Of a DNA stretch of 64,000 nucleotides, positions 1 to 8,326 are shown piece after piece. The position numbers and the translations under genes are program-made. The notes beneath the pieces are model-generated. The model saw nothing but the letters and a program-made list of their open reading frames with translations. It made no database searches and was not told the origin of the DNA. The stretch spans positions 1 to 64,000 of the forward strand of contig CALJGL010000004.1 in assembly GCA_938075155.1 (NCBI GenBank), read 5' to 3'. Source of the DNA: UBA12191 sp009937185 (GTDB taxonomy: Bacteria > Planctomycetota > UBA8108 > UBA1146). Within the stretch, counting starts at the first letter, position 1, and the number at the start of each line of letters is the position of its first letter.

Positions 1-1003
1 CTTCAGTCAGGGCCATCTTCTCGAAGAAACTGGAGAGTGCGCGGAAGTAGTTCGTCGACTTGTCCTTGACCAGCATGGGCGGAGTCCCCACCGGATCCCA
101 ACTCAATGCGTCGTCACTGAACAGATCCAACAGTTCATCGACTTCCATATTTCGAAGACATGAGAAGTACTGCCCTGCGACCGCAGCAATTTCTTCAGTG
201 CTCAACTTTTTAGGAGCGGCAGACTGCGGCGCCAGCGGTGGCTGGTCCGCCAGGTATTCCGTCTTTAGACGCTCAATCTCGGCATCGTCAACCGGAGGAG
301 CGCTGTGTGAGGGAGCAAACTCTTCGACGTATTCTCTCAAATGCTCCGGAAGATCGGCATAGGAGTTGATCCTAGCTGCTGTCGTTTGCATGAATCCATC
401 CCCCATTCCTGCGAATGCAGGTAATGTGCCGTAACGGTTCATCACCATGACATCTGGATCTGTCGAGCCGTTGTACGCCTCATTGAACCAAACCTTGCCG
501 ATGGGAGTCTCAACCTCACCGTAGAGTGTCCAGTAGAAGAAGGTGCATCCACCAGACTTCTGCGCGTAGACCTTGTCGTTACTGACCTTGGCCATGCCGT
601 AATGCCCATTTTGGTGCGGGCCACTCAATCCTTCAGTGTGAATCACCAATCGGCGATCCTTCAACTCGAAGTTAGCTTTGATGTAAGGGTATTCACGAAT
701 GATATGACGGCCGTCATCCTCCTGGAGGATTTCGCCAGTGTCAGGGTCACGATAAATAACGATGGTTCTACAGATCGCTTCTGCAGAATCGTCATCGATC
801 TTCACCAGTCTATTACTGACCAATGCTTCGACACCTGCTATCACTTCTCCACCGGGTTGGCGATATAGCTTACCCACACTGTGGTAGTAGATCGGTTCTC
901 CATCACCCACGTCAAAAGAAATGAACTCTTTGAATGTTTCACGATTAAAACCATGATCCGCGTCTACAGCAGAGGTCTCTCCACCTAATGTGACAGTTTC
1001 CAT
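1..1003 (-). CDS. DUF1838-like protein with SnoaL-like C-terminal domain (partial)
   Basis: Minus-strand gene whose 3' end lies beyond the left edge; about 334 codons are visible. The start ATG at 1003 follows a strong AGGAGG at 1010-1015. The first ~230 residues contain 'GDGEPIYYHSVGKLY', 'YRDPDTGEIL' and 'DLPEHLREYVEEFAP', a pattern I associate with DUF1838, a family without an assigned reaction. From about residue 270 a second segment ('MEVDELLDLFSDDALSWDP') resembles the SnoaL/NTF2-like fold, often a small-ligand pocket. No signal peptide is seen, so it is probably cytoplasmic. It lies 25 bp downstream of the heme oxygenase gene on the same strand, so co-transcription is likely. The domain calls come from motif memory; function unknown. 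Confidence 0.6.
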   Translation of the reverse strand, partial: METVTLGGETSAVDADHGFNRETFKEFISFDVGDGEPIYYHSVGKLYRQPGGEVIAGVEALVSNRLVKIDDDSAEAICRTIVIYRDPDTGEILQEDDGRHIIREYPYIKANFELKDRRLVIHTEGLSGPHQNGHYGMAKVSNDKVYAQKSGGCTFFYWTLYGEVETPIGKVWFNEAYNGSTDPDVMVMNRYGTLPAFAGMGDGFMQTTAARINSYADLPEHLREYVEEFAPSHSAPPVDDAEIERLKTEYLADQPPLAPQSAAPKKLSTEEIAAVAGQYFSCLRNMEVDELLDLFSDDALSWDPVGTPPMLVKDKSTNYFRALSSFFEKMALTE

Positions 1004-1028
1004 AGTAATCCTCCTTTTTATTGTGGGC

Positions 1029-1841
1029 TTAAGCCCGCTGACTTCTTTTGAAAATACTGGGAAGGCAGTTCGCTAAGGCGCGAATCCAACTGCCTTCTAA
1101 TTCTTCGAAGAGACTCTGGTTTAAAGCGAATACATTCTTCGCTTCTTCAATGATTCCACGTTCTTGAATCTCACTCAGTTGCAAATTATTGAGACGATTT
1201 CGATATTCTTTTTTGAAAGACTTCGAATCCTCGATCTCATCGAAATCGAAAAAACGTAATCCATCTCTGTTTTCCAATCCTAAAGAACGTCGAGCGATTT
1301 TCAAAATGACTTGCCCCCCAGAAAGATCCCCGAGATATCTCGTGTAACTGTGTGCGACCAAAAGTTCTGGATTCTGTTCTCCAAGTTGACGAATACGTTC
1401 AATATACTTCCGACGAACTGGAGTGAGCTTGACCTTGTTTCTCCAGTCGTCTCCATACAAAAACTGCATATCTTGCTGCAGAACTTCTGTACGACTCAAT
1501 TCCGGGAAGTGCACCTGACGAACCAGCGGATGATCCTTGTGACGATCCAGTTCCTCTTCCATGGCTTCATATACCAGATACATACCGGCTTGCATATTGG
1601 CAAAGCTCTCCATGTCCATTACACCACGCAATATGCCTTTAACGAAGTTTGTAGACTCCGCTAACTTGTGCGCCTGGGAGGTTTCTTTTCGAATCTTTTT
1701 GGCAAATGGAAGGTTTTCTACAGGCTCCACCTTCTCTTTGACGTCAGCATTCATCGCTATCTGTTGGTCGACGGCCACAGCCAGGCCTCCCTGCATTACG
1801 ATCGCCGGATCTGATTCAACTCGTTCAGTGACGTTTTTCAT
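1029..1841 (-). CDS. heme oxygenase (biliverdin-producing)
   Basis: Predicted heme oxygenase: opens heme to biliverdin, Fe2+ and CO using reduced ferredoxin or a similar donor. The proximal heme ligand is probably His58 in 'TSQAHKLAES'. The distal-helix signature is 'YLGDLSGGQVI', and 'VYEAMEEEL' plus the C-terminal 'FALNQSLFEELEG' match cyanobacterial/plant-type HO. The start was placed at ATG 1841 because GGAAGGGGAG precedes it; an upstream in-frame ATG at 1871 lacks such a site. About 45 residues precede the catalytic domain, an extension not usual in HO1. No phytochrome, bilin reductase or heme-uptake gene is visible nearby, so whether it serves iron recovery or chromophore supply is open. 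Confidence 0.93.
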   Translation of the reverse strand: MKNVTERVESDPAIVMQGGLAVAVDQQIAMNADVKEKVEPVENLPFAKKIRKETSQAHKLAESTNFVKGILRGVMDMESFANMQAGMYLVYEAMEEELDRHKDHPLVRQVHFPELSRTEVLQQDMQFLYGDDWRNKVKLTPVRRKYIERIRQLGEQNPELLVAHSYTRYLGDLSGGQVILKIARRSLGLENRDGLRFFDFDEIEDSKSFKKEYRNRLNNLQLSEIQERGIIEEAKNVFALNQSLFEELEGSWIRALANCLPSIFKRSQRA

Positions 1842-1950
1842 TTGAACTCCCCTTCCATGAAGCGTTCCCATATAGAGTTCATCAGGTTCATCCCTGACTC
1901 CGGACCAAAGAATCCGATTTTATTTTCAATCAGCTGAGAGGTTGGGAAAT

Positions 1951-1990
1951 AAAAAAAGCCTCCCGTCCTTTTGAAGGACTGAAGGCTTTT
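1951..1990 (-). terminator. Rho-independent terminator, possibly bidirectional
   Basis: AAAAGCCT at 1954-1961 pairs with AGGCTTTT at 1983-1990. An inner stem GTCCTT/AAGGAC closes on a TTG loop. On the minus strand the hairpin is followed by a T-run, placing it after the small membrane-protein gene at 2043-2162 and before the heme oxygenase gene. Confidence 0.8.
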
Positions 1991-2042
1991 GGTCTTTGTT
2001 TTTTATTATCAAAGATAACAACGACTAAATCTCACTAGGAAG

Positions 2043-2162
2043 TTATTGACCCGATCCGAAGTACACCAGAATTCCGGGGACGATAATCCACAAGAGCCCT
2101 TTCACAGTAAAAAAAATAAGTCCATAAACGCCGAATCTTTTCACCAATCCCTGAATAGCCAT
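2043..2162 (-). CDS. 39-residue membrane peptide
   Basis: Very small gene. ATG at 2162 follows GAAAGGGATCAAC (purine-rich site about 6 bases upstream) and the frame ends at TAA 2043. The product starts 'MAIQGLVKRFGVYG' and ends 'YFGSGQ'. A hydrophobic helix rich in L, I, V and F with a KGLLW motif spans roughly residues 11-35, and basic residues at the N-side suggest a single-pass inner-membrane protein. A hairpin-T terminator follows 50 bases downstream, so this is a complete transcription unit. I do not recognise the family. Because the ORF is short, the ribosome site and terminator are the main support. Confidence 0.6.
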   Translation of the reverse strand: MAIQGLVKRFGVYGLIFFTVKGLLWIIVPGILVYFGSGQ

Positions 2163-2272
2163 GTTGATCCCTTTCCTTCAAGTGTTTGAGCCTTCTTCAA
2201 TACCTTTAAATCAGGATCCCAATGATCACCGGACAGAAGAATCCTAATTTCTTATAAATAGAGCAGAACGGC

Positions 2273-2605
2273 TCACGAACGAGAGTATCGACGGATGATC
2301 CAGGGAATGAAGGATGTCATGGCAGATAAAATACCTGTCAAAAGTCCACCCACCACTGCTAAGGGTAACAACAACAATTCCAGCATATCTCCGCTACCGG
2401 CATAGCATGAACCCGCGAATGCTGCGGCTCCTGAGAAAAAGCATATCGTGATTTTAAAAAGTGGCTTTTTTCGTCTCAAACTGAATACGAGAAACGAAAG
2501 AAATAATGCGGTGCCCCACCAAGCCCATGGTTCCGGATAGTAATAATAAGAAGCCACGGTGACAGATGGCACCCATATGGATAACCCCAGAACTGCATGA
2601 ATCAT
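2273..2605 (-). CDS. small multi-pass membrane protein
   Basis: 110-residue hydrophobic protein with three to four predicted membrane helices (about residues 3-20, 30-45, 52-70 and 76-100), one cytoplasmic-looking basic loop 'RRKKPLFK', and a basic C-terminus. The start at 2605 was chosen because its ATG overlaps the TGA of the upstream gene (ATGA at 2605-2602), a translational-coupling arrangement; a longer frame would intrude into that gene. No family recognised. The coupling suggests it is made with the secreted propeller/dockerin protein and might help anchor or export it, but that is inference. Confidence 0.65.
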   Translation of the reverse strand: MIHAVLGLSIWVPSVTVASYYYYPEPWAWWGTALFLSFLVFSLRRKKPLFKITICFFSGAAAFAGSCYAGSGDMLELLLLPLAVVGGLLTGILSAMTSFIPWIIRRYSRS

Positions 2606-3771
2606 GGGCAAGGACAAATAGTACTGACTTCGCAACCCAATGTCCCAGGCGTGGGATCCACTCCGCAATTGGGATGGGGTTCGGAAAGAGGTGGGCTTCC
2701 AGCGACAAAGAGGGCTGAAAGAGAATAGATCGCATCCGCAACATTTGTTTGTTCGTCGTCATTGGCATCTGCAGACACTTCGCAGCTGAGGCTCTGAGAT
2801 CCCTGAACAAAAAGAACCTCTAGAGTTCTGACAACATCTGCGATATTGAAGAGACCATCATCATTGACATCTCCTCGGATAAACCCTGGAACACAAACCG
2901 TCGAGTAGCCGAAGGTCAATTCGGAGATACTTGTATTTCCGGAATACATATTTACCAAAAGTGTTCCGTCAGTGGTCATTTGCCAGACTGTTCCGACAGA
3001 AGTTCCCAGATAGATTTGTTGAAACACGTCGTCCACAACAAAGTGTTCGACAATTCCTGGAACTGCCCCCGAAGGTACCACCGTTTCAATCGGACCACCG
3101 GCGATCCCCCTGCGTTGTATCTCACCTGCACCGTTGATCCAAAAGAGTCTCTGCTGAACCTGATCGAGTTGAACATCTCGTGGATTGTTCAATCCACTGC
3201 CGATGATGTTTACCGAATTCGATCCCTGTAAATTATAACGGCGTATCGCTCCTTGGCCGGCAAAACTCATATAGAGATAGCCATCCACCTCGTCAGCGGC
3301 AATGCCTGAAGCGCCAAACATTCCACCCACAACATCCGGATTCAACCCCTGAAAATCGACCGAAACCAATTGCCCGTTGAACTCGTTGATCCAAAAGACC
3401 CGTTCTATCGAAGCGACGGCTGTGAGATCGATAAATCCGAAGGGGTAACTGGTCAATTCCAAGACATCCAAACCGTCGAGGTCACTCCGTACCAAAGTGA
3501 AGGGCACACGAAAATGGAATAACCGGTTCCCAGGTACATCACTCGAAAGTGTCACTGCGGAACCTGGTAATGTCAGATTAGTGGTCGCTCCGGAAAAGAC
3601 ATCATGACGAACAGTCACCCCACCACTGATCCAGTGGAGAACTTGGGCCTCAAGGGGAACCCGGGATACAGCGACCCACAAACAAAAAACGATCAGCGAT
3701 CGAAGACAGGAAAGGTATGAACTGGGCAACAATAATCGGATTATTTGTGTATTTTTCATACTCTTGATCAT
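2602..3771 (-). CDS. secreted six-bladed-propeller-like protein with dockerin-like C-terminal repeats
   Basis: 389 residues. The N-terminus is hydrophobic and ends near 'PLEAQV', a likely Sec signal peptide. Residues ~45-285 carry repeats of the type 'RVFWINEFNGQLVSVDF', 'GYLYMSFAGQGAIRRYNL' and 'RLFWINGAGEIQRRGI', resembling the YWTD/LDL-receptor-like or NHL propeller. The last ~95 residues hold two EF-hand-like dockerin motifs ('GDVNDDGLFNIADVV' and 'ADANDDEQTNVADAI') followed by a Cys-rich tail 'PTPGTLGC'. Such tails are common on exported Planctomycetota proteins and probably bind calcium. Ligand unknown. It is coupled to the membrane protein gene downstream. Confidence 0.75.
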   Translation of the reverse strand: MIKSMKNTQIIRLLLPSSYLSCLRSLIVFCLWVAVSRVPLEAQVLHWISGGVTVRHDVFSGATTNLTLPGSAVTLSSDVPGNRLFHFRVPFTLVRSDLDGLDVLELTSYPFGFIDLTAVASIERVFWINEFNGQLVSVDFQGLNPDVVGGMFGASGIAADEVDGYLYMSFAGQGAIRRYNLQGSNSVNIIGSGLNNPRDVQLDQVQQRLFWINGAGEIQRRGIAGGPIETVVPSGAVPGIVEHFVVDDVFQQIYLGTSVGTVWQMTTDGTLLVNMYSGNTSISELTFGYSTVCVPGFIRGDVNDDGLFNIADVVRTLEVLFVQGSQSLSCEVSADANDDEQTNVADAIYSLSALFVAGSPPLSEPHPNCGVDPTPGTLGCEVSTICPCP

Positions 3772-3909
3772 AACAAATATAATTCTGGAAACTACGCCCC
3801 CCTACTCATCCCCTTTTCAGATGCACACTCATCCTGAGCATGTCATGCTGATACTCCTAGAGAACATGCCGGGAATAGTTTTTTGACCCTCCGTGGTGAA
3901 GGAAATCAC

Positions 3910-5256
3910 GTGACAACCCCCAACAACAAACGACAACTTTTGCCATATACCATAGGTTTCTTACTGGCTAGCCTTGCAGTCGTGCCGGTCACCATGCTGT
4001 CTATTTCTCCCTCGAGTTCCGCGATCACGGGACAGATTCTCGAGGTGGTAGAACGAAGATATGTCGAGCCTGTCGATACGGATGTATTGCTGGAAACAGG
4101 ACTCAATCTCATGCTCAAGGAATTGGATCCTTACAGTCAGTATTTTTCGCCCGAAAGAGCGCAAGATTTCGAACAAGAAGTGAATGGAACTCTATTCGGT
4201 ATCGGTGTTGTGTTACGCATCGTAGAGGAGGATCCTATGATCCTTCATGTTGTCAAAAATGGACCCGCTGATCAGGCGGGAGTCATCCACGATTCAAAAC
4301 TTCTCGCTATCGATGGAACACCGTGCTCAGGCTGGACTATGAGCCAGGTCTCACAAGCAATACGAGGTCCCCGGGGAACCCGTGTCTTACTCGAATTGGA
4401 GAAAGACGACCAACGACAAGAAATCAGCCCGATCAGAGATGAAGTCACTATCCCAAGTATCACAGAGATCGCCCGGATACAAACCTCCCCGACAGAACCC
4501 GCTCTGGGGTTGATTCGAATCCAACAGTTTCAACCGGACACTTCATTAGAGGTTGAGCTCGCAATATCGAGACTCTTGGAACAGGACATTCAGGGAATTA
4601 TCATCGACCTCCGAGATAATCCCGGAGGAATCTTGAGTGAAGCCGTCGACTTTTGTTCACTCTTCCTAGAAGAGGGCCTCACAGTTGTCAGCACTCGTAA
4701 TCGACGTGACAACGTCGAGTCAAATGTTGAGCAAGTCAAGAAAACAGGCCCTTTCCTCAACGTGCCTCTGGTATTGCTCATCAATGGAGACAGTGCCAGT
4801 GCCTCTGAAACAGTGTCCGCCGCTCTCCGGGATCATGATCGCGGAGTTCTTGTCGGAGCAAGGTCCTACGGAAAATGGACGGTACAGGGTCTCTTTCAAC
4901 TCCCGGGTCGCCCCCGAGGAGGATTACTGAAACTGACCACGGATTCCTTTTTCCCCCCTCATGGGAAACGCCTGCTCTACAGCGAAAAAAATCTGCCCAA
5001 TGGACTTCTGCCCGATATCGAGATCGAGGTGCCCGAAGAGCGACAATTTGAGCTCTCCCAATCCTGGGTCACACGGTCCCATGAGCGTCTCGAGGATCCA
5101 AACACACTAACTCTTGTCACAGATCTAGATCCTCTTGCTGAGGTGAATAACATGGGACACGGAGATGCGACCTTGTCTGCTGCTGTTGAACTATTGAAGG
5201 ATCCAGTCCGCTGGAACCAACTCTTGCAAGCACCGCCACTTTCGCGATCGGAGTAG
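3910..5256 (+). CDS. ctpA: S41 family C-terminal processing peptidase
   Basis: Periplasmic serine protease of the CtpA/Prc family, cleaving protein C-termini. A GTG start at 3910 is preferred, with GAAGGAAA at 3898-3905; a TTG at 3883 lacks a site. One membrane anchor lies near residues 8-28. A PDZ domain spans roughly 85-165 ('NGTLFGIGVVL', 'GPADQAGV'). The protease core follows, with the catalytic Ser motif 'GDSASASETVSAAL' and the Lys in 'SYGKWTVQ' (family norm SFGKGTVQ). The gene heads an operon: tsaD begins 5 bases after its stop. Length is within the family range. Confidence 0.93.
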   Translation: MTTPNNKRQLLPYTIGFLLASLAVVPVTMLSISPSSSAITGQILEVVERRYVEPVDTDVLLETGLNLMLKELDPYSQYFSPERAQDFEQEVNGTLFGIGVVLRIVEEDPMILHVVKNGPADQAGVIHDSKLLAIDGTPCSGWTMSQVSQAIRGPRGTRVLLELEKDDQRQEISPIRDEVTIPSITEIARIQTSPTEPALGLIRIQQFQPDTSLEVELAISRLLEQDIQGIIIDLRDNPGGILSEAVDFCSLFLEEGLTVVSTRNRRDNVESNVEQVKKTGPFLNVPLVLLINGDSASASETVSAALRDHDRGVLVGARSYGKWTVQGLFQLPGRPRGGLLKLTTDSFFPPHGKRLLYSEKNLPNGLLPDIEIEVPEERQFELSQSWVTRSHERLEDPNTLTLVTDLDPLAEVNNMGHGDATLSAAVELLKDPVRWNQLLQAPPLSRSE

Positions 5257-5261
5257 CTCGG

Positions 5262-6269
5262 GTGAAGATCCTTGCCATCGAAACCACATGTGACGAAACC
5301 GCAGCCGCCGTGGTGGCGAGCGGACCCGAAGTTCTCTCCGATGTGGTTTATTCACAAGTGAGTGAACATCAACCCTATGGTGGAGTGGTTCCCGAAATTG
5401 CGAGTCGGAGTCATCTGGAGCAACTCACATGTGTCATCGAAGACGCTCTGCAAAAAGCCTCCGTCACACCTGAAGATTTATCAGCAGTCGCAGTCGCATA
5501 CCGACCCGGACTGATCGGGGCGTTGTTGGTGGGAGTGACCACCGCCAAAGCCCTAGCATGGTCATGGAATCTCCCGCTGATCGGCGTCCACCATCTCGAA
5601 GCCCATCTGGAATCCGCATTCCTTGCCGGAGAAGAGATCCCTCCTCCCTATCTGGGCGTTGTGATCTCAGGCGGACACACCGATATGCACAGAGTCGACG
5701 GCGAAGGTTTAACGCGTTGGTTGGGCGGAACAAGAGACGATGCACTCGGTGAAGCCTTCGATAAGGTGGCAGCGATCTTGGGTTTGGGCTATCCGGGAGG
5801 CCCCGTCGTCGAGAAAACCGCTCTGACTGGAGATCCCAAAGCGGTCCGACTTCCGAGAACACTCCTCTCCAGAGACTCTCTCGATTTTTCATTCTCAGGT
5901 ATTAAGACTGCTGTCCTCTACAAGTGGAGAGGCATCAACGCGATACATGAGCACCGAGCACCCGATGCGCCTTCTCCAGAAGACATGTGTGCAGGATTTC
6001 AAGCCGCTGTTTTTGACGTGCTGGCAGAAAAGATACGGAGAGCCTGCGCGCAGGAAAATATTTCTACCGTCGTGCTGGGAGGTGGCGTCACCGCAAACTC
6101 AGCACTGCGTTCAGGACTGACGGAACGACTCGGTTCTAGATATCGACTCGTCTTCCCCCCACCTCGTTTCACGACAGATAATGCTGCCATGATCGGCGCG
6201 AGAGCATTACGGCAATTTGAAAGAGGTGACTTCTCTGATCTCGAACTGATGGCTGAGGCACAACCATGA
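5262..6269 (+). CDS. tsaD: tRNA N6-adenosine threonylcarbamoyltransferase TsaD
   Basis: Catalyses the last step of t6A37 formation on ANN-decoding tRNAs with TsaB/TsaE. It opens 'MKILAIETTCDETAAAVV', the classical Kae1/TsaD start. The iron-binding histidines are in 'GVHHLEAHLES', and the nucleotide-binding segments include 'VISGGHT' and 'VLGGGVTANSALR'. 335 residues is typical. GTG start with CGGAG eight bases upstream; the stop overlaps larB by ATGA (6266-6269). TsaB and TsaE are not in the window. Confidence 0.97.
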   Translation: MKILAIETTCDETAAAVVASGPEVLSDVVYSQVSEHQPYGGVVPEIASRSHLEQLTCVIEDALQKASVTPEDLSAVAVAYRPGLIGALLVGVTTAKALAWSWNLPLIGVHHLEAHLESAFLAGEEIPPPYLGVVISGGHTDMHRVDGEGLTRWLGGTRDDALGEAFDKVAAILGLGYPGGPVVEKTALTGDPKAVRLPRTLLSRDSLDFSFSGIKTAVLYKWRGINAIHEHRAPDAPSPEDMCAGFQAAVFDVLAEKIRRACAQENISTVVLGGGVTANSALRSGLTERLGSRYRLVFPPPRFTTDNAAMIGARALRQFERGDFSDLELMAEAQP

Positions 6270-7021
6270 TCGAACCCCAACCCCTCGATCTCGATCACGA
6301 TCGCGAACAACGCACGGGTTTTCCAGAAGTTGTCTTTGGTCAGGGCAAAACGCCTACAGAAATTCAAATGGCACTCGAGTCGATTGCTTCAAAATCCGGA
6401 AGAGCTTTAGCCACGCGAGTCGACGCCCACTTTGGAGAAGAGATCGCACAGAAAATTAAAGATGCTCAATGGCACTCGCGAAGCCGCTGTATTTCGATAG
6501 AAAGAGTTCCAGCAGTTCGAGAGGGTCAAGTGGCCGTCGTCTGTGCGGGTACGAGCGATCTTCCGGTCGCTCAAGAAGCCGTTCTTACAGCCGAAATGGC
6601 GGGGTGCCAGACAGAACTGATCGTCGACGTCGGTGTCGCAGGGCTTCATAGGATTCTCGCTCATGAGGACTTCCTCCGCTCCTGTCACGTGCTGGTCGTC
6701 GTCGCCGGAATGGAAGGCGCACTTCCCTCGGTGGTCGCGGGACGCGTCTCTGTGCCCGTCATCGCGGTTCCAACGAGTGTCGGTTACGGAGCGTCATTTG
6801 ATGGACTGGCAGCTCTGCTGGGAATGCTGAACTCCTGCGCCCCTGGAATCTCAGTGGTCAACATCGACAATGGATTTGGAGCAGGTCTGGTGGCTGCAAG
6901 AATCAATCAGTTGGCTTGTCACGGTCAGATCAAGAATCTCAACGAAGACTTGCCTCGGCCCACTGGGGATGCGATGGATGAGTCCCATGGGAAAGAACTT
7001 GAAGGGGAACCGAAACGATGA
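6266..7021 (+). CDS. larB: nickel pincer cofactor biosynthesis protein LarB (PurE-like)
   Basis: 251 residues. The C-terminal two thirds are an AIR-carboxylase-like fold: 'VAVVCAGTSDLPVAQEA', 'ELIVDVGVAGLHRIL', 'VVVAGMEGALPSVVAG' and 'VIAVPTSVGYGASFDG'. LarB carboxylates and hydrolyses nicotinic acid adenine dinucleotide in making the nickel-pincer cofactor of lactate racemase-type enzymes. It is coupled by ATGA to tsaD upstream and to pyrK downstream. LarC, LarE and a LarA enzyme are not in the window, so use of the cofactor is unproven. Orphan larB genes are common in bacteria. Confidence 0.9.
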   Translation: MIEPQPLDLDHDREQRTGFPEVVFGQGKTPTEIQMALESIASKSGRALATRVDAHFGEEIAQKIKDAQWHSRSRCISIERVPAVREGQVAVVCAGTSDLPVAQEAVLTAEMAGCQTELIVDVGVAGLHRILAHEDFLRSCHVLVVVAGMEGALPSVVAGRVSVPVIAVPTSVGYGASFDGLAALLGMLNSCAPGISVVNIDNGFGAGLVAARINQLACHGQIKNLNEDLPRPTGDAMDESHGKELEGEPKR

Positions 7022-7860
7022 AGATGCCTGTCGAATCCTGCCATGTCGGGGAATACAACATCCTAGAGCACACCGATCTGGGAGAAGGCTGGTTCAGAAT
7101 CGACATCGATGCGCCTGAAATCGCGAGAGAGACCCGGGCAGGACAGTTTGTTCAGGTACGCGTCGGACCGGGAGACGACCCACTGATCCGTCGTCCCTTC
7201 AGCGTCTACGACGTCGGCCCAGAACCTGGTGAGAATGCGACAGAGATTCGTCTCTTGATTCAGAAGGCTGGCCCAGGAACAGAAGCTCTCTCTCGACTTC
7301 GAAAGGGAGAAAGTATCCGATTGATGGGGCCTCTAGGGCATCCCATGCCAGTCCCCGATCTGAAATCACCGGCGGCCATGTTTTTGGTCGGAGGAGGTAT
7401 CGGTGTCGCTCCCCTCTATCTCTACTGTCGTGAACGTCAAAAAGAGGGTTCAACACTGCCACTGAAAGTCATGCTGGGAGCGCGTCGAGAATCTCTCCTC
7501 ATCGGCCACCAGGGTTTTCAAGATCTCGGTATTGAGACATATCTCGCAACCGACGATGGCAGTGCAGGGCATCAGGGAAATGTGATCGAACTCTTGGATC
7601 AACAACTGGGATCACTTTCAGAAGGAACCCAAGTAGCAGGCATCGGCTGTGGTCCCCACGGCATGAATTTGGCGCTGAGAGATATCGCTGTCGAGCGTGA
7701 CTTGGAATTTTGGATATCGCTCGAGAACTACATGCCCTGCGGATTCGGTGCCTGTTTTGGGTGCGTCATCGCCGGTCCCAGCGATGGTCCTCTGCGTTAT
7801 CGACGCGTCTGTGTCGAGGGTCCTTGCTTCCCAGCAAAGGAACTTCCAGAAACCTTTTAA
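7018..7860 (+). CDS. pyrK: dihydroorotate dehydrogenase B electron-transfer subunit PyrK-like
   Basis: FAD/2Fe-2S flavoprotein of the ferredoxin reductase-like class that passes electrons from dihydroorotate dehydrogenase B to NAD+. The FAD-binding barrel shows 'GQFVQVRVG' and 'DPLIRRPFSVYDV'. The nucleotide domain has 'FLVGGGIGVAPLYLY'. The C-terminal cluster ligands are in 'MPCGFGACFGCVI' plus the Cys of 'RRVCVEGPCF'. 280 residues, ATGA overlap with larB. The catalytic subunit pyrD is not adjacent, as is usual when these genes are dispersed. Last gene of the operon. Confidence 0.92.
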   Translation: MKMPVESCHVGEYNILEHTDLGEGWFRIDIDAPEIARETRAGQFVQVRVGPGDDPLIRRPFSVYDVGPEPGENATEIRLLIQKAGPGTEALSRLRKGESIRLMGPLGHPMPVPDLKSPAAMFLVGGGIGVAPLYLYCRERQKEGSTLPLKVMLGARRESLLIGHQGFQDLGIETYLATDDGSAGHQGNVIELLDQQLGSLSEGTQVAGIGCGPHGMNLALRDIAVERDLEFWISLENYMPCGFGACFGCVIAGPSDGPLRYRRVCVEGPCFPAKELPETF

Positions 7861-8185
7861 CCGTAACAATTCGTGACGGACAGGTTTCCAGCCTCTCATC
7901 CAAGACTCTGGAAACTGTGAACCCAGCTGAAAATTACTCCAGTTGACCTATTTGAGCGTCATTATTCGTGACAGGGACTCTAGAACTCACTTTTCAGGAC
8001 TCCGAGTCGGAGGAGGGAAAACAACTCCGGCCATTATCTGGCCGCAAAATTGACATTTGCCGTTCTTCTGGAAGTCGAAGCGCAAATTCGCTATGGTGAA
8101 TCTGTTGGCAAGGTCCGATCAGACCGAATTCAACCGAAACAAGAAATCAAACTCCGGAGGGGCTTGGCCCCCTCGATCCTGATGT
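7861..8185 (+). other. noncoding stretch between pyrK and a terminator
   Basis: About 325 bases with no convincing gene. It holds an inverted repeat GTTTCCAG/CTGGAAAC (7883-7916), a GGCCATTATCTGGCC hairpin near 8026-8044, and a hairpin GAGGGGC/GCCCCCTC at 8157-8174 immediately before the terminator. It could be the 3' UTR of the pyrK operon or a separate small RNA. A 29-codon frame at 8092-8181 lacks a ribosome site. Confidence 0.4.
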
Positions 8186-8217
8186 GCCGAGAGAGTTCTG
8201 CTCTCTCGGCTTTTTTT
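8186..8217 (+). terminator. Rho-independent terminator
   Basis: Perfect 10-bp stem GCCGAGAGAG/CTCTCTCGGC (8186-8195 and 8201-8210), five-base loop, followed by seven T. Orientation is plus, ending the transcript that runs out of pyrK or of an independent RNA. Confidence 0.93.
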
Positions 8218-8242
8218 GTTTCCCATTCGCACTTTATGAACC

Positions 8243-8314
8243 GGTTTCACTCTTCGGTTTCACTCATCAGTTTCACTCATCAGTTTCAATCTTCGGTTTC
8301 ACTCTTCGGTTTCA
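8243..8314. repeat. 13-bp tandem repeat, 5.5 copies
   Basis: Head-to-tail copies of RGTTTCACTCWTC start at 8243, 8256, 8269, 8282, 8295 and (partial) 8308, with one- or two-base variants. The unit length is not a multiple of three and the array lies outside genes, just past the stop of the M24 peptidase gene. Confidence 0.9.
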
Positions 8315-8326
8315 CCGCTGAAGAAT

